DNA of 64,000 nucleotides, taken from positions 1-64,000 of the forward strand of contig NZ_JAIMJB010000008.1 in assembly GCF_021295345.1 (NCBI RefSeq), read 5' to 3'. The position numbers and the translations under genes are program-made. The stretch's first letter is position 1; every line of letters begins with the position of its first letter. Shown one piece after another: positions 26,686 through 35,549 of this stretch. The stretch comes from Motilimonas eburnea (GTDB lineage: Bacteria > Pseudomonadota > Gammaproteobacteria > Enterobacterales > CBDFNC01). The notes below the pieces were generated by a model that saw only the letters and a list, made by a program, of their open reading frames with translations, did no database searches and had not been told where the DNA came from.

Positions 26686-27162
26686 TCATGCTCGCTCAGC
26701 AAGAAACTGATTGATGATTAATCGAACGGTCTCAGCTTTACTTTCGCTGATCATTTTCTTGGCCATTCTTCTTGCTCTAAGACGAAAACTAGCCATTTGC
26801 GACTCTCGGGCAGACCAATCAGGAATGTCCTTATCGTCATATTCTTTGGCAAGCGCGACCATTTGTTGCTCTAGGAACGCTTTTTCATCTTCGGTAAGTA
26901 CAGGAGCACCTTCCGCTTTGAAGTTTGGATCAGGAGCAAGGATGAACCCATAGCTCATGTTATCAAAGCGGGGGCGGAACCCTTCAAAATACACCGAACA
27001 CAACTGCTCCACCTTCTTTTTAAGCATGGGTGATGCAGTTAGGTACTCTTGCGTAAAAAAGGGCACTTGGTAGTGAAAGTTAAACCCTTCACCGTCAAAG
27101 TTGACCTTAACGCCGCTACCTTCTAGGTATTGGTTTAATTCGCTGATTAGTAGGTTTTCCAT
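26686..27162 (-). CDS. Hypothetical protein
   Basis: 158 residues, acidic N-terminal half and basic helical C-terminal half with R-L-R-A-R-R-M-A-K-K. No family recognised. Confidence 0.6.
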   Translation of the reverse strand: MENLLISELNQYLEGSGVKVNFDGEGFNFHYQVPFFTQEYLTASPMLKKKVEQLCSVYFEGFRPRFDNMSYGFILAPDPNFKAEGAPVLTEDEKAFLEQQMVALAKEYDDKDIPDWSARESQMASFRLRARRMAKKMISESKAETVRLIINQFLAERA

Positions 27163-27234
27163 AATAACGTCCTCATATTGGTTAATTGAGGCGTTAGGAC
27201 TCCCATACGGGAGGTAACGCCCGTTTGGGTTGGT
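27163..27234 (-). promoter_or_regulatory. Switch-like SD leader
   Basis: Arm 27188-27196 (TAACGCCTC) can pair with the SD arm 27165-27174 with one bulge, or its TAACGCC with the upstream arm 27215-27221 (GGCGTTA), which encloses a CTCCC/GGGAG hairpin. The two folds exclude each other. Confidence 0.6.
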
Positions 27235-27975
27235 TTATTGAAACATTTTTAGCTCTTCTATAAAGTCTCTCTCGTGCAATCCATCTTGTTCCAATACTTC
27301 TTGATACAGCGCATCCAATTCAGGTAGCAATCGGCGCGTGTCTTTTTCAGCATCGGTGACAAAGGTGGCTTTAAGCAACTTGGCTTTTTCATCGTGTAAG
27401 TGCTCTAGCTTTGCGTTGAGCTCATACTCGTATGCTTTTAGGAAAAGCCATTGCTGGTTTTTTTCCTGCGCAAGCTTTCTCTGCATACGAATCGTTAAGT
27501 TGCTGTTGAACAACTGTCGTGCCCAATTTAATTCAGCGTCATTAAAAACTTCGACTTTATCCATTATTTTGGCTGTGACAAAGTTTTTTGCTAACAGAAC
27601 CAAATCAGCCTCTTTGTTCCAAGATCTTACCTTTTCTCGCAACGTCGCCTTGCGGCTTTCTGATGTGTTTTTGGTAAAAAATTTAAAGTGGCTGTACTTG
27701 ATTCGGATGATGAATCGATCTTCCAATATTTCCACATCATGAATACTTGAAAAGTTCGGTTGTTCGTCCCCAGTAATGCATTTTTCCTCTAAAAATAATC
27801 TATCTGGCACTTCACTCTTTTGAATGGTTACCGTCACTTCATTAGAAATCGTGAACATATGTTCGAGCTCTATCTCCCCAAGGCATTTAAGCTGGAATCG
27901 CTCGCCATCTAGTTGCTCTGGGTTGAATGTGTAATGCTTAACATCGAATTTGGTTGTTTCTGTCGTGACTAGCAT
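27235..27975 (-). CDS. Hypothetical protein
   Basis: 246 residues. Beta-rich first half, charged coiled-coil-like second half (about 150-215). GAGAGGAC before the ATG. No recognised family. Confidence 0.6.
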   Translation of the reverse strand: MLVTTETTKFDVKHYTFNPEQLDGERFQLKCLGEIELEHMFTISNEVTVTIQKSEVPDRLFLEEKCITGDEQPNFSSIHDVEILEDRFIIRIKYSHFKFFTKNTSESRKATLREKVRSWNKEADLVLLAKNFVTAKIMDKVEVFNDAELNWARQLFNSNLTIRMQRKLAQEKNQQWLFLKAYEYELNAKLEHLHDEKAKLLKATFVTDAEKDTRRLLPELDALYQEVLEQDGLHERDFIEELKMFQ

Positions 27976-28056
27976 ATTGTCGTCCTCTCTTTGTGTTTAG
28001 AGGGCGCAGTCCCATAACGGGTACTGACGCCCGTTAGGGTTGGTTGTTTAATTGGT
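27976..28056 (-). promoter_or_regulatory. Switch-like SD leader
   Basis: A hairpin of about 12 pairs (GGGCG, CAGT, CCC with GGG, ACTG, CGCCC) competes with pairing of CGCCCTC to the SD region GAGGACG (six of seven pairs). Confidence 0.55.
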
Positions 28057-28431
28057 TTAACTTCTCATTAGATTGACGAATTCAATATGCTCTTGCAGCG
28101 CACCGCGCTTGACCAGATCATATTTAATCGCACCCATGGCCGAATCAATGCCGTTTACTGCATCTGAATGCGGATAGTAGGGGTACGTGTCACTGCTCGC
28201 CTTCCAGTAGTTACCAAAAGGTGAAAGCAGTTCTCTTAACGCGACGGTTGAGCCAAATTGCAGGGCGTTTTTCATTTGCTCTGCATACTGGTTGTCTTGC
28301 TTTTCCTTGTTTACCGCTTTTTCAAGCAGAGCCAAAGCATCAAGACGATCCGTGGCACTCAGCGTATCGCGGAGTTTGGTCAACGTTCCTTCTAGCGAGT
28401 AGTAGTTATTTAACTGTATTGTGTCGCGCAT
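28057..28431 (-). CDS. Hypothetical protein
   Basis: 124 residues, mainly helical, no recognised motif. Start at 28431 set by AAAAGGAA, a different Shine-Dalgarno from its neighbours but sequestered in the same way. Confidence 0.6.
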   Translation of the reverse strand: MRDTIQLNNYYSLEGTLTKLRDTLSATDRLDALALLEKAVNKEKQDNQYAEQMKNALQFGSTVALRELLSPFGNYWKASSDTYPYYPHSDAVNGIDSAMGAIKYDLVKRGALQEHIEFVNLMRS

Positions 28432-28490
28432 AAATGTTCCTTTTCACGATAGCAAAAGGATACTGCCCAAGGGCAAGTACCCTTGGGGTG
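28432..28490 (-). promoter_or_regulatory. Switch-like SD leader
   Basis: SD hairpin: arms 28438-28444 and 28454-28460, a perfect 7 bp (TCCTTTT/AAAAGGA). Competing hairpin: 28456-28463 with 28477-28484 plus inner TGCCC/GGGCA, about 13 bp. Confidence 0.65.
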
Positions 28491-29291
28491 TTATGCAGTC
28501 AGCAGTGAGTTAAGCCATAACCCATCGCTTGATGATGATGCAATAGGCTCAAGGCTGGGCTTGATAAACTTACTTATCTCTTCCCTGCCTTCGTCTAACA
28601 CAGCTTTGAGTGGCTGATACAAGCCTTCCCAAGTGCCTCCAGGTTGCTTAAAAAGAGCAGTCGAATTTATTCGATTTGAATAGATCACTCTTCCTTCTTC
28701 ATTTGACCACACGTTGACCATCAAAGAGCCCAGAAATAGGTTGCCAAAAAAGGCCGCTTTCACTATTTCGTACTTCTCTTCGTCTAGTCTCCAGCTGATG
28801 TACTCATCTAGCTCATCTATATCGTGACGAGCCATGACCACTACATTTAGGTTTTTGGTTTTTAACTTCCAAATTACCTTAGAGTCACTGGTTGACTGAT
28901 AGATCAATTGGAATCTAGCCAACAGTTGAGCCTTGATGCTCTCAAGCTCACGCTTAACACAGAGTGTTAACCACTCTAGTAAACGTTTTTGCATTTTTGA
29001 GCATCCCTCATCATCACTGATGATGTATTCAACCGTGAACGGTCCTGGCACCCTTTTTACAGTTATCTCAATCTGCTTGAGAGTGAGCAGTAAGATCAGG
29101 CGCTCTTTTTCAAATTGACTAAAAACCTTAAAACCTTCAACTTTTTTAACCAAGGTTTCGGTTGTCAGCGTCCCGGCCAGCGTTAAGTTATCCATGCCGG
29201 CATCTTCGACTAAGAACTCGTGTAATTTGAGTCCATGATAGCCAAAATGTTTTAACTTTTGGTTTGCTGAAAAGTGGTATAGACCTTTCAT
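28491..29291 (-). CDS. Member 1 of a three-gene paralogous family
   Basis: 266 residues. Shares with the products at 29650 and 30531 an N-terminal K-x-x-L-x-x-x-G-Y motif, a central helix with K-R-E-L-x-x-I-K-A-Q-L, the segment K-T-K-N-L-N-V-V-V, and a following acidic loop and beta region. Function unknown; the duplication suggests alternative or hetero-oligomeric versions. Confidence 0.65.
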   Translation of the reverse strand: MKGLYHFSANQKLKHFGYHGLKLHEFLVEDAGMDNLTLAGTLTTETLVKKVEGFKVFSQFEKERLILLLTLKQIEITVKRVPGPFTVEYIISDDEGCSKMQKRLLEWLTLCVKRELESIKAQLLARFQLIYQSTSDSKVIWKLKTKNLNVVVMARHDIDELDEYISWRLDEEKYEIVKAAFFGNLFLGSLMVNVWSNEEGRVIYSNRINSTALFKQPGGTWEGLYQPLKAVLDEGREEISKFIKPSLEPIASSSSDGLWLNSLLTA

Positions 29292-29374
29292 AGTGTCCTC
29301 CTAAGACATTGGTAAATGCTGAGGGCACTATTCCGCTAGGGGAATAAATGCCCCTGCGGGTTTTGTTTACTTGA
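29292..29374 (-). promoter_or_regulatory. Switch-like SD leader
   Basis: ATAGTGCCCTC pairs with the SD arm GAGGACACTAT (10 of 11), or upstream in a GGGCA-TATTCC/GGAATA-TGCCC hairpin. Confidence 0.6.
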
Positions 29375-29638
29375 TTAGCAGCTTGGTAGCAGTGACGAAA
29401 CCGGCTGTTCCCAGTTAGGATCATCCCTTTCCAATATCACCGCTTTGTCTTGCTCATGCCACACGATTTCCACATGAGTACAGTGACGCAGATATGGTAA
29501 ACAGCCTAAATCGAGTGATTTGGTGTATTCCATATTCTGCTTGAACGCATCTTGTGGGGTGGTCGAAGCAATTGAAGCACCCACAAATTTCTTACCATAG
29601 TAGAAGTAAGCTGTGGGATGGTTTAATTGTGATTTCAT
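29375..29638 (-). CDS. Small hypothetical protein
   Basis: 87 residues from the ATG at 29638 (AGGAGG upstream). Several Tyr, His and Cys; no family recognised. Only 11 bases separate it from the upstream gene, so it lacks the hairpin leader. Confidence 0.6.
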   Translation of the reverse strand: MKSQLNHPTAYFYYGKKFVGASIASTTPQDAFKQNMEYTKSLDLGCLPYLRHCTHVEIVWHEQDKAVILERDDPNWEQPVSSLLPSC

Positions 29639-29649
29639 ACAGCCTCCTA

Positions 29650-30447
29650 TCAAGCTGGGATCAACGAGCTTAGCCAACCAATTGAGTTAACAGGCTCGGT
29701 GAGCACTGCCACTTTTTGGGTTTCGGGCAAATCAAAGAAGGGGCGCTCTTCTGTGATCATCTTAGAGACAATCTCAGACAAGCCTTGCCAATGGCCATTT
29801 AGGGTTTGGTAAATAGCGCATCCCCCTTTGGTCATGGTGTAGATGTTTACCATGTCGCTTTGATTGTAAATATCCACGGTGACCGTGCCATACAGCATTG
29901 AACCCAAGATCGCATGTTTAACCATGTGATCATATTCTTCTTCATCCCCGAGCTCCAAAAGGCTGCCGTCCTCTGCATCATCGTATGTAATTGACACGAC
30001 GACGTTTAAGTTTTTGGTCGTTTTATCCACCAAAACTTTCTGCTTACCACGGGCTTCCATGATAAGCCTAATAACCGCGTACATCTGGTTTTTTAGATGG
30101 CTTAGCTCGCGCTTTATCTCCTTCTCTAACCAGCTAATAAGCTGCTTTTGTTTAGAGTTGAACACTGGAGCATTGGTAACCAGCCATTCAACTGAGAACT
30201 TGTCTTTACGCAAGCTATCAAGCTGAAGCTGCTCTTGCCAAATAAGAGCGGTCAAATCCCACTGTTGCCGATCATTAAAGATAGGCAGCCTACCGGCTTT
30301 ATCCACCAGCGCTTGAGTGGATAAACTGCCAAAGACAGCAATATCATCAAAAGGATGATCGCCGTATTCCCAGTAAAGCCCATCAAGCTCGCCATAACCA
30401 TGCTCGGTTAAGGTTTTCTTCACGTAATAGGTGATTAGTGCATCCAT
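29650..30447 (-). CDS. Member 2 of a three-gene paralogous family
   Basis: 265 residues, paralogue of the product at 28491: shared G-Y-G-E-L N-terminal motif, W-L-E-K-E-I-K-R-E-L helix, T-T-K-N-L-N-V-V-V and G-S-M-L-Y-G-T-V-T-V-D. The ends of both proteins are also alike (W-L-S/N-S-L-I/L-x-A). No known domain. Confidence 0.65.
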   Translation of the reverse strand: MDALITYYVKKTLTEHGYGELDGLYWEYGDHPFDDIAVFGSLSTQALVDKAGRLPIFNDRQQWDLTALIWQEQLQLDSLRKDKFSVEWLVTNAPVFNSKQKQLISWLEKEIKRELSHLKNQMYAVIRLIMEARGKQKVLVDKTTKNLNVVVSITYDDAEDGSLLELGDEEEYDHMVKHAILGSMLYGTVTVDIYNQSDMVNIYTMTKGGCAIYQTLNGHWQGLSEIVSKMITEERPFFDLPETQKVAVLTEPVNSIGWLSSLIPA

Positions 30448-30530
30448 AGTGTCCTCCTAGAACATTTTGAAATGCAGAAGGCACTATTCCGCTAGGGGAA
30501 TAAATGCCCCTGCGGGTTGGGTTTAAAGGT
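30448..30530 (-). promoter_or_regulatory. Switch-like SD leader
   Basis: Closely related to the leader at 29292-29374, with one extra G-U pair in the SD stem. Next to the upstream stop are three tandem copies of AAACCTTT. Confidence 0.6.
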
Positions 30531-31472
30531 TTAAAGGTTTAACGTAAGCGGATTGTTGGTTGAAACTTGCCAAAGAGATGTAAACAACGCATCTTCTTGC
30601 TGCTGTTTCTCCAACGCTTCGCGCTCTCGCTGCTGCTCGTGTTCCTGCGCAATGGCAGTCTCACGACGAAACGCTCTGGCCACTCGCCCAGCATCACGTT
30701 CAGCTACATTTTTTCGCTCAACACCAAGCTCTTTTAAAGCAAGATTGGCGTAGTCACGAATAAACGACCTGACGAAATCGTGGTAAATCAGCGGGTATTT
30801 ATCCCCCTTCTTAACCAACTGAGTGTTACCGTAATACTCATTCGCCAGTAGCGTATGCTCATCATCGACATGTAAGCCGATATAAAGCGCACCGTGAACG
30901 AGTACGCCGGCAAGCATTTGTTCGATGCATTCATCGATAACGGCTTCATCCCACATTTCAACGCAGTCGTCGACGTTATCGCAGTAAACGAGCTTGACCT
31001 CAAGCTTAAGGCGCTTGGTTCGGATCGTTTTGATCTCAAACGCGCCATCTAAATCATCCACTGGACTCGCTTCAATTAAGGCATAACAATCAGCCAAAAT
31101 TGAGTCCAGTGTGTCGGTTACCTCATCACAGATGTAAGCAACTAACTCGTCTAGCATTTGCTCCATTTCTGGTTCTGCTAATCCAGCGTTAATCGCTTCA
31201 AAACGGATTGATTTAGAGTGGTAGTAGCCTCCTGAGTGACTTACCTCGATGTACACATCCTCATCATCGAGAAATTTGACTAACTCCCTGATGTCTTTGC
31301 GTGACATAGACAGCTCGGTTGCTTTTTCTTTGCACTCGCTGTTACTGATGTAGCCCGTACAGCAAATGCCGTCACCTTGGCAATAACCGAGTGAAAAATG
31401 AATATTTTCCAGCTCGTCATAGCCTTTTTTCTTTAGGTTGTTTCGCGCATGGCGCTCAATGTAGACCTTCAT
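30531..31472 (-). CDS. Member 3 of a three-gene paralogous family
   Basis: 313 residues from the ATG at 31472 (GGAGGAC upstream). More diverged, but keeps the N-terminal K-K-K-G-Y-D-E-L motif, the helical centre and the beta segment K-L-E-V-K-L-V-Y. It adds a charged Glu/Gln/Arg-rich coiled coil near the C-terminus (about 265-300). Confidence 0.6.
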   Translation of the reverse strand: MKVYIERHARNNLKKKGYDELENIHFSLGYCQGDGICCTGYISNSECKEKATELSMSRKDIRELVKFLDDEDVYIEVSHSGGYYHSKSIRFEAINAGLAEPEMEQMLDELVAYICDEVTDTLDSILADCYALIEASPVDDLDGAFEIKTIRTKRLKLEVKLVYCDNVDDCVEMWDEAVIDECIEQMLAGVLVHGALYIGLHVDDEHTLLANEYYGNTQLVKKGDKYPLIYHDFVRSFIRDYANLALKELGVERKNVAERDAGRVARAFRRETAIAQEHEQQREREALEKQQQEDALFTSLWQVSTNNPLTLNL

Positions 31473-31723
31473 ACGTCCTCCAAAATTTAAGTAATTTTGC
31501 AGACGTATTATTCCCATGCGGGTACGTCCGCAGGGCGGGTGGTAAAAACGGCATTTTGTTTGCCGTGCTTGATTTTAAAGTGTCGAGCAACACTGACTAA
31601 TTGAAGGTTTTAACCAAAAGGTTCGGTTAATAGTTCAATTAGGTTGAAACTGCTTTGCTTTGAACTTTGATGACTCAAAGTGCAAGGAAAAGCAGTTGAG
31701 CCCATATGGACTCAACTAAGGCG
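31473..31723 (-). ncRNA. Long structured leader RNA, copy 1
   Basis: About 250 nt, strongly similar to 33285-33538. Stems (minus strand): GTTGAGTCC/GGGCTCAAC; AACTGCTTT/AAAGCAGTT enclosing ACTTTGA/TCAAAGT; CTAATTGAA/TTCAATTAG enclosing TTAACC/GGTTAA; AGTGT/ACACT; ACGGCA/TGCCGT. It ends in a switch: TACGTC pairs with upstream GGACGTA or with GACGTA at the SD, with CAAAATT/AATTTTG inside. Confidence 0.65.
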
Positions 31724-32194
31724 TTAGATGGTGACTAATTGCTTAGCCCGCTCTAAACGCTGTAAGGTTTTAGCGACTTTAGCCGCTATAGGGTTGGCGT
31801 TGTTTCGATTTATCTGTGCTAAAAGATAATCTTTCAGCATCAAACGAGCTGCAAAACACCAATCTTTTTCTTGCTTGGCTAATTTCAGTTCATTGATAGC
31901 GGCTTGTCTTACGCTATAACCACCAAAGAACCCGAAACTGCTATACGCTCGGATGGTTAGCGCCAGCTGGCTGTCAGTAACCTCAATGCGCCCGACCGCA
32001 TTGCGAATGTAAGGCACAATCATGTTTTCTTCTTTCTGTAGAAGAATATCTGCTACGTTAGTCACCTTAACAGTGACTTGTATGTACATTTCATAGCCAC
32101 CTTCTGTTTCAATAATCTCGCCATACTTCGGCGAAATATGGCAGCTATTTGAAGCAAGATAGGCTTGTTGGTTAGTATTGTTAGCTATAATCAT
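31724..32194 (-). CDS. Hypothetical protein
   Basis: 156 residues, beta-rich N-terminal half and helical basic C-terminus. GGAGG before the ATG. No family recognised. Confidence 0.55.
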   Translation of the reverse strand: MIIANNTNQQAYLASNSCHISPKYGEIIETEGGYEMYIQVTVKVTNVADILLQKEENMIVPYIRNAVGRIEVTDSQLALTIRAYSSFGFFGGYSVRQAAINELKLAKQEKDWCFAARLMLKDYLLAQINRNNANPIAAKVAKTLQRLERAKQLVTI

Positions 32195-32240
32195 TGCGTT
32201 TTCCTCCAGTGATTTTGGTTTTCTGCTAGGGTGGTGAGGC

Positions 32241-32588
32241 CTAGTTGTAATGATTTAAGGATTTGAGCTCTCGATAGCGCCAGGCCACCTTTTCGACCAG
32301 ATTATCTCTGGTTAAATCAGGCGCCTCTATCGGTAGTAAGGTAAGGTTAATTATTTTGCTGTTGAGCAGAAGATGCTTCAATCTCGTCCAGACAAATGGT
32401 GATATTTGCCCGTAAGCGAGCAAGCCTTCAACATGAGTCAAGAGATCCTGCGTATTCGCTTCAAGCTCCCAGCACCATGAGCACTGACCAGTTGCTTCAT
32501 AAGTTGAATCATGGTCGCAAACATGATCACAAACGATGCACTCACCGTCTATAACACTCAATTGACCACAACGGTTGCACTCTTTCAT
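32241..32588 (-). CDS. Hypothetical zinc-ribbon protein
   Basis: 115 residues. The N-terminus has C-x2-C...C-x2-C followed by more Cys/His (C-D-H-D...C-S-W-C), a likely zinc-binding module of about 40 residues; the rest is helical. Function unknown. Confidence 0.6.
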   Translation of the reverse strand: MKECNRCGQLSVIDGECIVCDHVCDHDSTYEATGQCSWCWELEANTQDLLTHVEGLLAYGQISPFVWTRLKHLLLNSKIINLTLLPIEAPDLTRDNLVEKVAWRYRELKSLNHYN

Positions 32589-32642
32589 ATATCCTCCATA
32601 TTGAGGGATACGCTCCCCTAAGGGCGCGCCCTCAAGGGTTTG
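32589..32642 (-). promoter_or_regulatory. Switch-like SD leader
   Basis: CCCTC can pair with upstream GAGGG or, within TATCCCTC, with the SD GAGGATA. An AGGGC/GCCCT palindrome precedes. Confidence 0.5.
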
Positions 32643-33284
32643 TTAGTTAGCTAGTTTTAATGGTTCGTCACCTTGCACAAACTCATTAGCGAGCTTGTCG
32701 TATGACATGGACATGCCTGGGGTGAAAACCTCCATAAAGTAGGCTACTTCGGGCATTTTTTTGGCGAGGTCTTTTATGACTTCAGTTTGACGTGCTAGAA
32801 CATCACCAAACTCTTTCTCATTAAAAGCTTCTACTTCATCTATCGCTTTTAAAAGCGCAGAGAGTAGATCGGCAGCCTTCACTACTTTATGAACTTCTTC
32901 GACTGGGTACATAGCCTGAGTCATATGCTCGCGCATTTCATAAGGAAGCGTGTTAATTATCTTCCTTTTTGCTATTTCTGCAATTTCAGCACATGCCTCT
33001 GACATTCTTAAGGTCATGTTCTTACATACAAAACTTGTATCCTGACATACACTTTCCTCAAGATCATGCACCATGGCCGCTTCGAGTAAGACGCCCAAAT
33101 CCCAGTCTGTTTGTTTGAAAACTTTACTGTGTATCATCCACAGTATGTGAGTGATCATCACCGTGTCCATACTGTGTGAATGCACAGATTCTGGTATTTT
33201 TACGCGCATCAAAGGCCAACGAAATTGATCTTTTAAACGCATGACTAGGCCTAAGAAGCCTGATTGTTGGTTGATTTTTGTCAT
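32643..33284 (-). CDS. YfbR-like 5'-deoxynucleotidase (HD domain)
   Basis: 213 residues, near the 199 of YfbR. HD-type metal ligands are visible: H-S-H-S-M-D-x-V-M-I-T-H near residue 34, V-H-D-L-E-E near residue 72, and K-A-A-D-L-L near residue 137, with the YfbR-like segment Y-F-M-E-V-F near the end. YfbR removes phosphate from deoxynucleoside monophosphates. On a plasmid it may tune nucleotide pools during replication. Motif-level similarity along the whole length makes this a good call. Confidence 0.8.
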   Translation of the reverse strand: MTKINQQSGFLGLVMRLKDQFRWPLMRVKIPESVHSHSMDTVMITHILWMIHSKVFKQTDWDLGVLLEAAMVHDLEESVCQDTSFVCKNMTLRMSEACAEIAEIAKRKIINTLPYEMREHMTQAMYPVEEVHKVVKAADLLSALLKAIDEVEAFNEKEFGDVLARQTEVIKDLAKKMPEVAYFMEVFTPGMSMSYDKLANEFVQGDEPLKLAN

Positions 33285-33538
33285 AATACGACCTCCAAAA
33301 TAAAAGTAATTTTGCAGACGTATTGTTCCCGTGCGGGTACGTCCGCAGGGCGGTTTGTAAAAACGGCATTTTGTTTGCCGTGCTTGATTTTAAAGTGTCG
33401 AGCAACACTGACTGATTAACAATAATCACCAAAGGGTTTGGCCATTAAGTTAATCAGGGGTGAAACTGCTTTGCTTTGAACTCTATCACCTAGAGCGCAA
33501 GGAAAAGCAGTTGAGCCCATAAGGACTCAACTTAGTGA
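33285..33538 (-). ncRNA. Long structured leader RNA, copy 2
   Basis: Homologous to copy 1, but the paired bases have changed together: CTGATTAAC/GTTAATCAG replaces CTAATTGAA/TTCAATTAG, and CTCTA/TAGAG replaces ACTTTGA/TCAAAGT. The outer GTTGAGTCC/GGGCTCAAC, ACGGCA/TGCCGT and the SD switch are kept. Confidence 0.65.
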
Positions 33539-34075
33539 TTAAGAGAAATTCATCTCCCGACGAGACGCATAACTCTTAACAGCTGGAACTTCCTCAATAG
33601 AAGTTTTTCCGTTAAGCGCCTCTTTTAGTTGCTCAAGAGCAACATCTTGCTCTCTTTGCTTACGAGGCTTGCGCTTTTTCAAAACAGATGTTGGCTTAGC
33701 AACGTCTGCTTTAAGTTCTACTGGAGCCGTGGCGGTCAGTATTCCTACTGGTGACTCCTTAATTGTATATTCTCTGATTGGCTCATCGACCTGAACAGAG
33801 AAAAACTCATCTTGCACCTTACTCTTAGCTGAAAACAGCTGAGTAAATACGTTGATGCAAACGACGTAAATAGTGCAAAGCATTACACTTAACACCAATC
33901 CACTCGCAGTGGATGATGTATAGTCTAATTGCAGTACATTTAGGTATGCTATGTAGCACATCCAAATGACTGCTTTGTTCTTGGTACCAATTATCAAGCG
34001 GTCTAGCGTGCTTGTATTAGCTAGGTAACAAGTACCTATTGTAATTATAAATATACCAATCCAGATACCTGTCAT
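33539..34075 (-). CDS. Membrane protein with cytoplasmic basic tail
   Basis: 178 residues with three hydrophobic segments (about 3-18, 36-50, 58-80), followed by a long soluble tail with a K-K-R-K-P-R-K-Q-R cluster. No family recognised. Confidence 0.6.
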   Translation of the reverse strand: MTGIWIGIFIITIGTCYLANTSTLDRLIIGTKNKAVIWMCYIAYLNVLQLDYTSSTASGLVLSVMLCTIYVVCINVFTQLFSAKSKVQDEFFSVQVDEPIREYTIKESPVGILTATAPVELKADVAKPTSVLKKRKPRKQREQDVALEQLKEALNGKTSIEEVPAVKSYASRREMNFS

Positions 34076-34104
34076 GGTCGTCCTCCATTTGGTTTGTGTG
34101 TGGG

Positions 34105-34290
34105 TTAACGGTTAGTTGTTTTTACCGATGCACGCATTTTTATTAATGCGGCTTCGACGACTTTTTCAACCTTTGGCTTATGAATATCAGCAAGCCTTTT
34201 TAGGTCTATGTGTATTGGGCCTTTATAGTCAGGGCGAGCAAATCTTATATACTCTGAAATGACATACCCATCTAGTATTGTGAGTTTCAT
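34105..34290 (-). CDS. Small hypothetical basic protein
   Basis: 61 residues, AGGAG upstream of the ATG. No recognised motif. Confidence 0.55.
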   Translation of the reverse strand: MKLTILDGYVISEYIRFARPDYKGPIHIDLKRLADIHKPKVEKVVEAALIKMRASVKTTNR

Positions 34291-34496
34291 AGAAAACTCC
34301 TGTTGTTGTTAAACAGTAGATGGCCTACTGAGTTTGCACTTGGAAAAGTGTAGTGCGGCACTTGCCGTTAGAATTAATACAATGAATGCTTCATTGAAGA
34401 AAACTAACTAGCGATGAAACCTTTTGCGATGCACTGTCTTATTATCAACGCATTGAAAAAGGGCATAAGCAGCCAGCGGCCACTTATGCAAAAAGG
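34291..34496 (-). ncRNA. Long structured leader RNA, copy 3
   Basis: Same plan as copies 1 and 2 with different bases: GCATAAG/CTTATGC; CCTTTT/AAAAGG enclosing the shared motif GACAG-N2-CATCGCAAA; CAATGAA/TTCATTG; CGGCA/TGCCG; GCACT/AGTGC; then AGTAG/CTACT near the SD. Confidence 0.55.
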
Positions 34497-35375
34497 TTAT
34501 GGGATATAGATTTGTTGTTGGTTAGTGATGGCCAGTCTCCTTGCCTTCACTTCTTCATCAACGATGATGTTGACATCTTCTTGCATGTAACCGAATGGCT
34601 CAACAAGCGCATAAAGCTGGATTAGCTCCACTCTCTTTCTACCCAGACAAGAGGCATAAATCGTGCTTCTCACTAGGTTTTCAGCGTGCTTTTCTAACCG
34701 CTTGCGCATGGGAGCAATTGGCGTCACTGACTTTTCTTTACGAAAAACCAGTAACTTCTCATGCATTATCCTTACGATGTTGCCGGTGTACTGACGACTA
34801 TCTGACACATTGTTGTGCTGTGTTTTGATAATTTCGTCAATCAATACGCCCGGCGCCAATCGCTCAATCATTGAAGAAAGATTATAGTAGCGACCCTTTC
34901 TTCGCATGTTGCCGATCAACACCCCGTACACACCGCCATCTTGCAGCGCATCGTAGATGTTAAACAACGCAACTTGAACAAATTGCCCGAAGGTTTCAAT
35001 GCCCATCTGTGACAAATCGTATGGATTTACCTCACCGTACATATTGCCCGAGTATTTGATCATGTCTGCGTAAGGCGGGTGCCAAAACACCAAGTTGGCT
35101 TTTGTTTGGTAGTGCTTAGCCACTTCATCTGCCAGCGAGTCAGTCAGCAAGTTAAAACCCTGATGTAAATCAGTGCCTACATACGCAACGCCTAACTCTT
35201 TAGCAACATCCATGAAGGTTCCGCCTCCTATGGATGGGTCAACCACCAAACTATTCGGGTTTCCGTAAGTCTGGATGAAATCCTTGATGATGTGGCCAGA
35301 GCAGTTCCCCCGGTACTTGTTGTTGCCCCAGTGACCGCGATCAGGATATGAGACAATGCTTGATTTAAAGCACAT
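34497..35375 (-). CDS. N4/N6-type DNA methyltransferase
   Basis: 292 residues from the ATG at 35375 (AGGAGG upstream). The SAM-binding motif is D-P-S-I-G-G-G-T (near residue 46) and the catalytic motif IV is H-P-P-Y in L-V-F-W-H-P-P-Y (near residue 98), the form used by several amino-methyltransferases. A target-recognition part follows. No restriction partner is adjacent, so it probably acts as a solitary plasmid methylase that masks sites or marks DNA. Specificity cannot be read from sequence. Confidence 0.8.
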   Translation of the reverse strand: MCFKSSIVSYPDRGHWGNNKYRGNCSGHIIKDFIQTYGNPNSLVVDPSIGGGTFMDVAKELGVAYVGTDLHQGFNLLTDSLADEVAKHYQTKANLVFWHPPYADMIKYSGNMYGEVNPYDLSQMGIETFGQFVQVALFNIYDALQDGGVYGVLIGNMRRKGRYYNLSSMIERLAPGVLIDEIIKTQHNNVSDSRQYTGNIVRIMHEKLLVFRKEKSVTPIAPMRKRLEKHAENLVRSTIYASCLGRKRVELIQLYALVEPFGYMQEDVNIIVDEEVKARRLAITNQQQIYIP

Positions 35376-35384
35376 GCTCACCTC

Positions 35385-35549
35385 CTAAACGGATAAATTG
35401 TGGTAACTACTTAGTACCCCATCGGTAAGAAGTTCGATAGCAACCAATTGGTTATCTTCACCCTTACTATCAGCGCTGTCGCTGTTTTGCCACGGGCTAC
35501 CGACTCCATCATGGTCAACTTCCTTCTCAGGTTGGGTTGGTTTATTCAT
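35385..35549 (-). CDS. Small acidic hypothetical protein
   Basis: 54 residues, hydrophilic and acidic, with AGGAGG before the ATG at 35549. Overlaps the end of the upstream gene by eight bases. Confidence 0.6.
   Translation of the reverse strand: MNKPTQPEKEVDHDGVGSPWQNSDSADSKGEDNQLVAIELLTDGVLSSYHNLSV

Noticed and set aside
31473-33538. The 250-bp duplicated leaders as an insertion sequence or MITE
   Set aside because: No terminal inverted repeats or target duplications, they always precede a gene start, and differences fall in paired positions, which fits structured RNA better.
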